DNA from: Fomitopsis serialis | Taxonomy: Eukaryota > Basidiomycota > Agaricomycetes > Polyporales > Fomitopsidaceae | Direction of reading: 5' to 3' | NCBI RefSeq assembly: GCF_022376445.1 | Contig: NW_025955316.1 | Span: 1-40,714 of the forward strand | DNA: 40,714 nt | Shown: piece after piece, positions 29,245 through 38,243 of the stretch | Layout: each line of letters starts with the position of its first letter | Numbering within the stretch: position 1 is the stretch's first letter | The notes under the pieces: generated by a model | Seen by the model: only the letters and a program-made list of their open reading frames with translations | Databases searched by the model: none | Told to the model about the DNA's origin: nothing | Translations under genes and position numbers: made by a program

Positions 29245-31256
29245 ATGTCCTCGATACGTTACGTTCACGGGCGCGATCCGCACATCGTCGCCGACCCCGG
29301 CTCGGACGACAGACACGTCATTGACTACGCTCACCACTACAGGCTATCGTCTAAGGACACCCCTACAATTTCCGACCTTTGGGAGGGGGATACTGAAGGT
29401 AAGCACATCGCATCGCATCACACACAGAAGCAATCTCACCTCGAGCACCTCAGGCGCATCGCTCTCTCCCCCATCCTCTGCCAGTGGTCCAACGTTCTCC
29501 CCCGAGCCCGGGGAGAAAGGGCTCTACGAAGATATTGCAGAGCTGGGCAACACGATCAAGCAGTGGCACCTCGCCGACAAGATCTTCGGAGCGCTGCTCG
29601 AAAAAGACGGTTTCCCTTGGCTCTTCAACACCATCATTAGCCACGACAACATCACTATCCAGGACTGGCAGGAAACAAGAGCATTCCTTGAAGACCATAC
29701 ACTACTCCTACGTTACCTATCGTGCGTAACAGGCGCCTTATGACACCACTGTACACGCTGATATTTTTCCGAAAGTTTTGCTTACGACCCCGCCATGCGC
29801 AAACTGGACGTATTCGGGCCATCGAACCTACATCAGGTAGTCACCAATTCGATGACCAAAGCAGTCTCATCCACAGTCCAGCCATCATCGGCCCAAGTCG
29901 TTCTCATGGACGGCGCGCGAGCACTCATCAACGATAACGTCGGATACATCCCTGACGCCGTGATGACAATCGGCGTGACAAAGAAACTGTCGACAAACGA
30001 TCCAATCAACGTCACTCTTGACACGTTTGTGACTGAGACATCGTACACCCAGACCCTCAAGAAGATGCTCAAGAAAGTAAGTAAACCTTTGTATTTGATC
30101 GGTTGTTGACTCACTATTCACAGCTCCTTATTGCAATGGTGAAACAGGGCGAGGGTCCGCTCCTCTTCACCGGTATCAACATCGATGAACTCGACTACAT
30201 CGATCCAACCAAAGACAATTCAAAGCCGGACGACAAAGGCTTTGTAGCTGGAGGCGGCGAGGAGAACGACGTACTGTGCACCGGCTGGAAGCGAGGAGAT
30301 GAAGTGCTTGTCGGTAGGCTCAAAGGCCAATGGTTTGTCTTCATCCCAGAAGATCGCGACGGATTGCAAGAAGCCCTCGATACGTACACTGTGATTGACG
30401 ACTGGATGAAGTGGTTCTATTGTGTGGTACGTAACTGTCGTCTTTACCTACATTCCGTTCGATTGGCGCTAACCTCACTCAGCCCATCCAGCATGAATAC
30501 CCGGAGGGCTCAGACGTCGCTGCAGTGCGCGATGCCGTCGTCAAGAAATATCGAGGGGCTATCCGCAACATTCGCGAAGAGGCGCACAACCAACGCTTGC
30601 ACGCTCTACTCCTCGAGGCGATCAAGAAGCGGAAGGGAGACCTCGTGGCCAGCCTGCGGCGGCAGCTCCTCGAAACACCGGACTTCTTCGACCCTCCCAT
30701 ACCGGATCCCATCCCTTCGTTCGTCAACGACATCTGGGGCGGCGCGCGCCATATGGTGGAGGACATCTTTAACGGGCGTGGTTACCGGGCCAACGACAGC
30801 AACTCGAATGCGCCCAGAGGTGCCGCCAAGCGAGCAGCTCTCCTCGAAGTAGCAGATAGCCTGAAGCGACAACTCGAGGAAGATGAGAAGGCAGGCGACG
30901 CCGAGATCATCGACAGCTTCTGCAAGAAGCAGCGCATGAACACGCCGCCGCCGCCTGTCCACTTGCAGGAAGGCGCGTCGCAGGAGACCCTAATCGGAGA
31001 CAAGGGGCACAGTGACGATTCTGCCAACAGCTCTTTTGACTCGCAGGGCAGCGGGGAATCTGCCGGCAGCGCGTTCGATCTCAACCTGGCCTTGGCCGAC
31101 TTCCGCTCGCTGGCCACCTCCCGTGAGACGAGGAGCGACACTAGGGGAGCGTCGAGGGGAGCGTCGAGGGGAACGTCGAGGGGAGCGTCGAGGGGAACGT
31201 CGAGGGGAACGTCGAGGGGAGCATCGAGGGGAACATCGGTGAATAGGCATCAGTGA
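29245..31256 (+). CDS. Unrecognised 599-residue protein with a C-terminal RG(A/T)S repeat
   Basis: Exons 29245-29398, 29454-29721, 29776-30076, 30124-30426 and 30483-31256. All introns are GT-AG and the total is exactly 600 codons with the stop. The start at MSSIRYVHGRDPHIVADPGS is the likeliest; an in-frame ATG at 29182 would add 21 residues, and an extra upstream exon cannot be excluded. Parts: DRHVIDYAHHYRLSSKDTPT near the start; an alpha/beta-looking middle (NLHQVVTNSMTKAVSSTVQP, VTETSYTQTLKKMLKKLLIA); KYRGAIRNIREEAHNQRLHA with a Lys-rich helix; an acidic/Ser linker; and eight RG(A/T)S tetrapeptides at the end. The middle 'VLMDGARALI...PDAVMTIGV...ETSYTQT' has the feel of a nuclease-like fold, but catalytic residues could not be pinned down. 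The gene is uninterrupted. Its neighbour downstream on the same strand is the truncated dioxygenase paralogue, 300 bp away. Confidence 0.7.
31141..31241 (+). repeat. 12-bp tandem repeat encoding RGAS/RGTS
   Basis: Eight copies of GGAGCGTCGAGG / GGAACGTCGAGG in frame. They give an Arg/Gly/Ser tail of the RG-rich type often found in nucleic-acid-binding proteins. Confidence 0.85.
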
Positions 31257-31555
31257 GTGAATGTGGCTGCGTAGTGGCAGTGTAGTGGCGGCGTAGTTTA
31301 CAGTTGGTAGCATCTCGTCTTCGTTGTTCTTCGACCATCGCTTTCATGTCGTTTTCGTATTGCTTTCTTGTAGCGCCTGTGAAATACATCATTCATGACA
31401 TATCGCCGGGGTCGTGTGAGCAAACATAAGTGAGAATAATAAGTCTTGGGCGCCTTCACGTCTAGTGATGCTAGTCTAATGCTAAGTACATACCTTCCTA
31501 CTACCACCAGTAGTCTGTAAAGCACCTCTCATCAGTACTGTCTTACTCGCACGTC

Positions 31556-32775
31556 ATGATCGCACCGTTTTCTCTCACTGAAGATGAACAGCAGAGCTTG
31601 ATTGCGCTGCTCGAAGCAACGCCCAATCCCACGCAAGTCTTGTCATACTTGCTGGCTCGGTTACAAGGGAACCAGGATGTTCCCAAGAATGACTCGAGTC
31701 GGTCAGGTACGAGTAACTCCTACATACTAAGTTCCAAGCAATACTGATATCATTTGTGATGTACCACAGGTACTCTAGAATCAGTGCAGAGCATGGAGAA
31801 CGTGCTCTCAACTTCTAACGGGTCCTCTCTGTCGGAACGGCGTCAGACACGGTCTCAAACTCGACAGCGAGCCACGAACGATACACAGCAGGTAGATACT
31901 ACCAACAATCAACAACGTAAGCTGCGCTTGATTGGTATGTGCTGGTCTGACACTGACGTGACTCCTTCAAGAAGGGAGGCATCCTGTCGACGTTGCATTG
32001 GGCCCCAGCACAGTTGGGCCCACCAGGACAACACGATCGCGGCAACGAAAGCAACCGTATGCGCACGAAGAAGGAGACCCTGCTGGACGAGGGCAATCTT
32101 CTCATCGGCGTAATGTCCTGCGACGGCGGTCCCGCTCGCCATGCTGGAGAGGAGGATTGCCATTCTGCCATCGAGCAGGTGTCGCTGCCTCCAATATAGC
32201 ATGGGAATCCGATCAGCTAGCGGCGCCATCACAATCGTCAAAAGCCAGCGTACACAAGTTCTTTTCCAACCTAACTAACAATCTCACAGATCAAGCGTTT
32301 GTGAAATGTTGTAAGTCCGTGCAAGAAGGCACGTTCGGTTGGCTGCCGGGTCAGCGGTCCTGTTGCACAGCAAATGAGCCAGTGAGGACGCTTGCTACAC
32401 AATGCGCTACAGCGCTGAACGACGAAGCAACATCTGACTTCGTGATCATGCTGAGGCTCATCCAGCTAGCGTGCCGTTGTAGCAAGTACGTACTTATTAT
32501 CTCACAGTCGTTCATGAGCTTACAACCAGGTCTGACAACATCAAGTTTGCGACAATCTGAACCTGGTCTTACCAACACCAACATCTGGCACACCGAGCTG
32601 GAAACAACGACCACTGTCGCGAAGAGAACCTTCTTGGATTGGGTTGCTACTGGCAACAAATTTGCGTTCGTCGCGGGAGGAGGTAAGCCTTGTAAAACGT
32701 CTTTGATGAGTGCTGAACAATGACATTTGTCCAGGCTCAGTGTATATACTGATTTTGATTGCCGTCCAGAACGTC
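31556..32775 (+). pseudogene. Truncated paralogue of the 2OG-dioxygenase gene, catalytic part lost
   Basis: Exons 31556-31706, 31770-31916, 31972-32485, 32546-32682 and 32735-32775 join in phase and give exactly 330 codons before a hAT-like terminus begins at 32776. Start: MIAPFSLTEDEQQSLIALLE. The last 140 residues match the 5' part of the gene at the right edge: SKASVHKFFSNLTNNLTDQA against SKATVTQFFADLVGNLTEAA; ATSDFVIMLRLIQLACRCS against AASDFTVMVKLIQFACKTS; NKFAFVAGGGSVYILILIA against SKFARVAGGGTVYVLVLIV. Past 32775 the frame reads 35 foreign codons and stops near 32880. The dioxygenase domain is absent. The remaining N-terminal part could still be expressed as a short protein. Confidence 0.75.
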
Positions 32776-33010
32776 CATCAGGAAAAACAGGCTTTGCTTG
32801 TCAAGCCATACAAGACCATTATCGTCTTGGAGACCCCTGTTTGCTTGGCAAGACAAGTTCCGGCGGAATGCTGCTTGGGCTAAACCCCTATATCTTGGCT
32901 AAGCATTATAATATGTTACGTTGCCCATGTGCTTGAGGACCCCAAACAGCTTGTCTGACCATTCAAGCATGATTCGTCTTGTGGCATATTATAGTAGCAT
33001 CAGGACTTGG
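32776..33010 (+). mobile_element. hAT-like element end inserted in the truncated gene
   Basis: It begins CATCAGGAAAAACAGGCTTT and breaks the coding sequence at the exact base where paralogue similarity stops. The following 230 bp are AT-rich with an inverted pair TATAATATG (about 32907) / CATATTATA (about 32985). No right terminus and no repeat of the 8 flanking bases AGAACGTC were found, so the right end is unknown or deleted. 33011-33338 holds no gene. Confidence 0.5.
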
Positions 33011-33338
33011 CCAAGACGTGTAAGGGTTATATTGCTTTCCCAACAATTCGTGCACAATTGGCAAATTGTACATTTGGTTACAAATCACACATAGCATTCT
33101 TGGCACGTACACAGATGATGATCGCGCGGTATATAATACATGTGACACGAGGGTATCCGACAACGAGAGATAGGAGGACTAGATACGGCGCATGTAGCAA
33201 ACCGAACTTGTGGCAGATGTTACGCGTCAGGATTGCAATAGAGTAAGTCTGTGGGACATCAGTCCGTTTGATAACTGGAGGTGCCTTGAGGACTTACCTT
33301 GGTCGTTGTGCGCAATGGAGGTATATGTGCTGCCTTGC

Positions 33339-36111
33339 TCACTTTCCGGTCACGCTTGCTGGCAACGGCATTATTACTGGGGTAAAAAATATACGTAGTG
33401 TTGCGACTCACGTTCGCCGGGACCGTCAACCATGCCATTGTTTCCACCGTCAATAATGCCTGATAGTTAGTCATGAATGCCGCTTTAATCCAAATATACA
33501 GCCATACCACATACCTCGCGTTGCCGACGAAGACGCCTCGCCGGAATGTTCAGCGGTCAGATCGACAACCTCAATGTCATCCCACGCGACGAACTCTTCG
33601 TCGTCAGCCTCATCGCCAACGCCCAATGTAAGGGCTCCCTTCTTCCCAGCCTCTTCATCCTTACGAATAAGTTCCCTGAGTAGATGTTAGCATTGCTGAG
33701 CAGACAGACTACCCACACTTACGAGACGTTAGCCCAGACATAGTGCCTCAATGCCACGTAGGCATTCGGCGCCTTGTCCTTCATGTCCCGGAGGACACCG
33801 ATGATGTTCACCCACCTGCAGAAACGCCAATCAGTAGTTCTACAACATATGGCGTACTGCACTCACTTGGGTGCGTACACTCTGTTCGTGAACTGCTGCG
33901 TCCCCGTGGCGACATCCGCTAACCCCATTTCAATCTGTAGTTTTGCGGTGATATCAGTGTTCTATATGCGCTTTGTATCGTAGACCATCATCATGCGACT
34001 TGACTTACCGCATTGCAGACCAGTGCCAGAAGATTGTCTGGTACCTCTGCAAACCTTCCTTGTGATTCTTTGATCACCGAGTCGCGTTGGCCGGCGTAGA
34101 ACCATTGTGCCGCTATGAGCTGGAAGATCGCCTTGTGCTGGAAAGGTTGCTTGCGATTGACACGACTAGCCTATCTTACATGAGGCTGATAATAACATTA
34201 GCGTTGAGAGTATATACGCTCACCTTCACATCCACATCATCGCCCGTCCAAACTATGCTGATGTTGTTGAAGATAAAATTCGGCATCGTATGTTTACCTT
34301 GCACGTTGCCCTTTAGAAGGAATGAAGCGGCGGAGACCTTCCTGGGACCTGACAAATGATTTAAGCCATAAGCATCCTCGACAACGACCTTCGCCTTGTT
34401 CTTCAACTCGTTGCGCAGCTGCGACGCGGCGGTCCACACCTGTGAAATTGACTTAGCTAACAGGACGTGAATCTATGACCGACGTACCACATCGAAGACA
34501 TTCACTCTCAGGACATCATTGCCATCGCCGTTCAGCTTCTTGAACCCAAGGGCGAAGTGCATGAGAGGCTTCCCGTCGTCGTCGCATAGTTCTCGAACGT
34601 CGTTGACCGCCCTCTTGATGAGCACGTATTTCTCCGGTAAAAGGGTGCTGTTTGTCATCTTCTCCCACGTCCAAGCGTGCTCGAGAGCAATCCTGAGGCG
34701 GAGGTATGAGTGAGCTTTGGTAACGATGGACCTGACTTCGTCAGGCAGGTCTCTCATCTGCGCTCGACCTCGTGTGCGAGCTGCCCCGGCAGCCTTAGGT
34801 TTGGTTTGCCTTGCCTTGCCCTTCTGCGCCTTGACAAGCTGTGACTTGTGCAGTTAGTGCTGTGCGCATAGGTGAGTGTACCTACCACGACATCATCACC
34901 CCCGCCTTCCGACTCATCTCCTCCGTCCCCTCCCGAATCAACGGCCCTGTCGCCATGGTCGCTGCGAGCCGCATCGTCCTCTGAGACGGACGTAGCCAGC
35001 CACGCCGGTACCTTGTCCTTTCTCTCGCTAGAATTTAATTTATTGGTTCGATGGCGAGTGCTCTGCGTGTATGTCAGACGTCCCAGGTTGCACGTCATGC
35101 AACGAGTAATCTATTTGATGTTTGTGGGTAGTTACCCACCTTCCTCGTCGGCGATGTGATCTCATCGGCCGCCATACGACGCACAGTCTTAGCTTTGTCT
35201 CCCCGGCGGCCACTGGACGCGTCTGATGCCGAAGCATCCTTGTCACCGCCACCAACGGTCTTGCCCTGCGTGCGCTTGTGACGATTAGTCTTCGTCTTGG
35301 AAGGGGCCTTGGCAGTCGTCGCAGAACCTAGACGGTGGGCGATGCCCTGTTCCTCTTCATCTGACAGGAGCGGTGCGCTCATCCGCTCATCGTGCGCCCC
35401 CTCCCGCATGTCGACATCCTGGTCTTGCGGCATCGCCTTGCCTTTACCCTTGACATCTCGCCCAGGTCCGCCTAGCATTGCAATTGAGTAGCAGGTGTAG
35501 GAACTCCGAGTCAGGACATACCGGTGCGTGAGCCTTGAGCTTGCGGCGGGGTTCGCTCCAGCTCATCCTCCTCCGCGGACTCATTCTCCTCGTCCTCGGT
35601 CGCCGCTGCGTCGCCCTCCACCTTTCCGTCCGTAGCACTCCGGTCTTCATCGTCCTCCGATGGCACAATGTTCCTCGATTTCTTGCGCTTAGGTTGGTCC
35701 TCCTGCGCATCTTCATCGCTCTCTTGCTCTTCAAGGGTCATCGTGGTAGCCGTCTTCTGTATCCCTAGCATCAACAACAATACAAAAATTTCAGCAGTTT
35801 GAATGACATGTACAACGGTAAGACCCACTTGAGCGACGCTTCGCCTCCTTCTGCTTCTCGGACTGGCGTTTTTTGAGCTCTAGCTGCTTCAAAAGCTGTT
35901 CGTCCTTCTTGCTGAAGCGACCCTCGTCAACATCTTCGCCCTCATCGTCGGTGACTCGCCCACGCTTCTTGCCCGGCTTGGGCGGGGACTTAGAAGCAGG
36001 CGCCTTCCGAGGAGCTTGAGATGTCTTGGTCACTTTCTTCTTGGCAGCGGCGGCGGTGGTACCGTCGTCTGTACGCTGCTGGCGAGCGGTCGAGCGAGTA
36101 CGGGTGTTCAT
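33339..36111 (-). CDS. DUF6532-type protein, apparently intact, many short introns
   Basis: Start ATG 36111-36109 (MNTRTRSTARQQRTDDGTTA); stop 33341-33339 after LIMPLPASVTGK. At least twelve exons can be joined in phase. The N-terminal 300 residues are disordered, Lys-rich then acidic (EEQESDEDAQEDQPKRKKSR). The globular part starts MRDLPDEVRSIVTKAHSYLR and includes HAWTWEKMTNSTLLPEKYVL, VWTAASQLRNELKNKAKVVV, AIFQLIAAQWFYAGQRDSVI, NLLALVCNAIEMGL and WVNIIGVLRDMKDKAPNAYV. This order is that of the DUF6532 family, frequent in Agaricomycetes and of unknown function; the assignment is from memory. A VCNA exon boundary and phase-consistent GT-AG introns argue the gene is alive. It converges with the truncated paralogue on the plus strand. 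Confidence 0.75.
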
Positions 36112-36435
36112 GTTGACAGGCCAGATGAGAGCTGAAACCAAAGATGCGAGCTACAAGCAAGAGAAACAAGAAAAAAATACCGGCCGGCTGAGACAGTCAT
36201 CAGATAAGTAGGGCTTCAACTGCGCCGTGAGACTGCACCCCAACAGCCTGCGCTTCCGGAAGTCCTCAGTCGGCGGCCATGGTAGCGCGGGCGAGGCAGG
36301 ATTTGGCCATGTGACTGCGTACAATCCCGAGCGCCCCAAGACGGCTATATGCTTCTGGTAAGTGTGGTATGCTCGACACAATGCATATATACGGGACTAG
36401 CAAAAGCCTTGGCTCCGCTACGGACGGGAATCTAT

Positions 36436-36535
36436 TGATGATTGCTGGTCAGCAATGCTGTGCGCGAAGATACATACCGTATACTTAGTATACGCTGTAT
36501 GCAAAGGCCGCTCAGCTGCCTCCCTTCGGGAGTCG
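36436..36535. repeat. Cluster of small palindromes
   Basis: ATTGCTG-GT-CAGCAAT (36441-36456), CGTATAC-TTA-GTATACG (36478-36494) and CTCCC-TTC-GGGAG (about 36520) lie within 100 bp upstream of the GC-rich block. They may be the edge of another non-autonomous element. No gene in 36112-36660. Confidence 0.6.
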
Positions 36536-36659
36536 GCTTCGTGGTCTCATTGATCATTTTCTGCTTGCAATAGTATTGTCAGCTGATGTAAGTACAGATT
36601 CTATAGCACATTTACGATCGAGTCATCTGTTATGCAAACTATGGCTAGTGTTAGTGAAC

Positions 36660-38030
36660 GGGGCCAGATTGGATGCGAGTAGTACCGCGAGTGCGCAGGG
36701 CGCATCCCACACCCGCGACCTGCGATCTGCGTACCCATACCCTGCCCGGGTTCACCGCCGGTGTTGGCGGTGGACTGCTGGTTGACTTACCTCGGCGGTA
36801 CCTGCGCGGGTTGGGCTTGTTGCCTGCACCCACCGTCCTCCCTGTCCTCCGTCTTCGCTCCTCACGTGCTCCCGCCTGCTCGCTGCTGTGCCCGGACCCT
36901 CCACGCCCTCGTCGGCTGGGTTGGCATGCAGGCACTGGCTATGCGCTCGCAGTCGGTGTGATGCGCACGCCCCGGCCCTGCCCTTCGCTCGCACGCGCGC
37001 GGTCCCTTCGTCGGCGGGGCTTGCGTGCTGGACATCTGCCCTGTGAGCTCGCAGTCGCCGTGCATGTGTCGTCGTCGGGTTGTGTGCCCGCTCACCCGAC
37101 CGGTTGTCTGCACACTCGCGTGTCCGCTCGTCCGCGTGCGTGCGTGCGCGTTCATCAGCCGTGTCTGCGTGTTGGGCATACGCCCGCCACGCTCGCGGTC
37201 GGTGTGTGTCGCGCGCGCGCCAGCCTGCCCAACATCGCCGTCGCCGGTCTGTTGTCCAGTGCGTGGGGTCTGCTCGTCGGTTGGCCGTGTGTGCTGGGCA
37301 GTCCTTCCCCACCATCCGCTCCCTCGGGTCCGCACTCGCTCCCTTCCGCACTCGACCTCCACCCGTCCTCCTCCCTGCTCGCCGCTATACTCGCGCCCGT
37401 GGTCCGCTCGTCGGCTGCGCTTGCACATGGTACCTCCGCCCTGCGTGCTAGCGGTCAGCTAGGTTGTGCTGCGCGTTGCCGTGGGCCCACTGTCAACTCG
37501 CCCTCCCGCGTTCTGCGCTCATACACGGGCGGTTCGCTTGTCGGTCGCGTTTGCGGTGCCGTGCATTCGCCCGGTGCGCTCGCGGTCGACGTGCGCGTCG
37601 TGCTTCACGTCGCCGCGCCCTGTGACTTTGGTCAGCACGCTCATTCACTTGCGTCTGCACTCACCTTTCCCCGATGCCCTTCCTTCGCTCTCGCGCACGC
37701 CGTCCGTTCGTCGGCCGTGTCTGCACGCAGGGAACCGGCCTTGGATGCTCGCGGTTGTCGTACCTGTTGTGCCCGGGCTGTTTGTGTTGCCGCACGTCAT
37801 GCCCGCCAGTTCCTCGCCCTCGCCCATCCCCAGTGCCCACCATCCGCACACTTCTGTCCGCCGCATCCTCCCTGACCGCATTCCCACCCTCCTCCGTGGT
37901 TGTCCACCTGTGCCTGCAGTCCGTTCACCGGCCGTGTCTGCTCGCAGAGCATTGGCGAGTCGTGCTGCACGTCGTCGCGTTCCATGGCTGTTGATGGTGA
38001 TTGGCAAAGCCGTTGCCGCGCCCGATCCCA
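36660..38030. repeat. GC-rich module block 4, inverted relative to blocks 1 and 2
   Basis: On the minus strand it carries one complete module (37664-37535) and partial modules near 36975-36925, 37080-37010, 37215-37150, 37480-37405, 37775-37715 and 37985-37915. A plus-strand frame of 400 codons is open but is composition-driven. 38031-38243 is spacer, with a 14-bp direct repeat CTTGTAGAGTAGAT at 38205-38234. Confidence 0.65.
37535..37664 (-). repeat. Complete intron-plus-exon module, copy 4
   Basis: The intron-like part is 37664-37620 (45 nt): GTGAGTGCAGACGC at the donor, GTGCTGACC at the branch, GTCACAG at the acceptor. The exon-like part begins GGCGCGGCGACGTGAAGCAC and in the shared frame reads DVKHDAHVDRERTGRM. 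Confidence 0.65.
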
Positions 38031-38243
38031 AGCTCGAGAGCCGTCAGCGATAATGTGAGACGGAGAGGCTGGTGGCGGCAGAGGGAGGAGGTTAGGAGGA
38101 AGCACTGAGCAGCGGAATGCGCATCGGGCACCGGTCGGGCATTTGTCTCTGGCGTCCAGCCAATCAGCACGCCCCTTTGTCCCGCGTACGAATATGAACA
38201 CCTCTTGTAGAGTAGATCTTGTAGAGTAGATTATTCTACATGT

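Noticed and set aside
32776..33250. Continuation of the dioxygenase paralogue past 32775
   Set aside because: No similarity to the right-edge gene resumes, and the sequence is AT-rich with stops in all frames.
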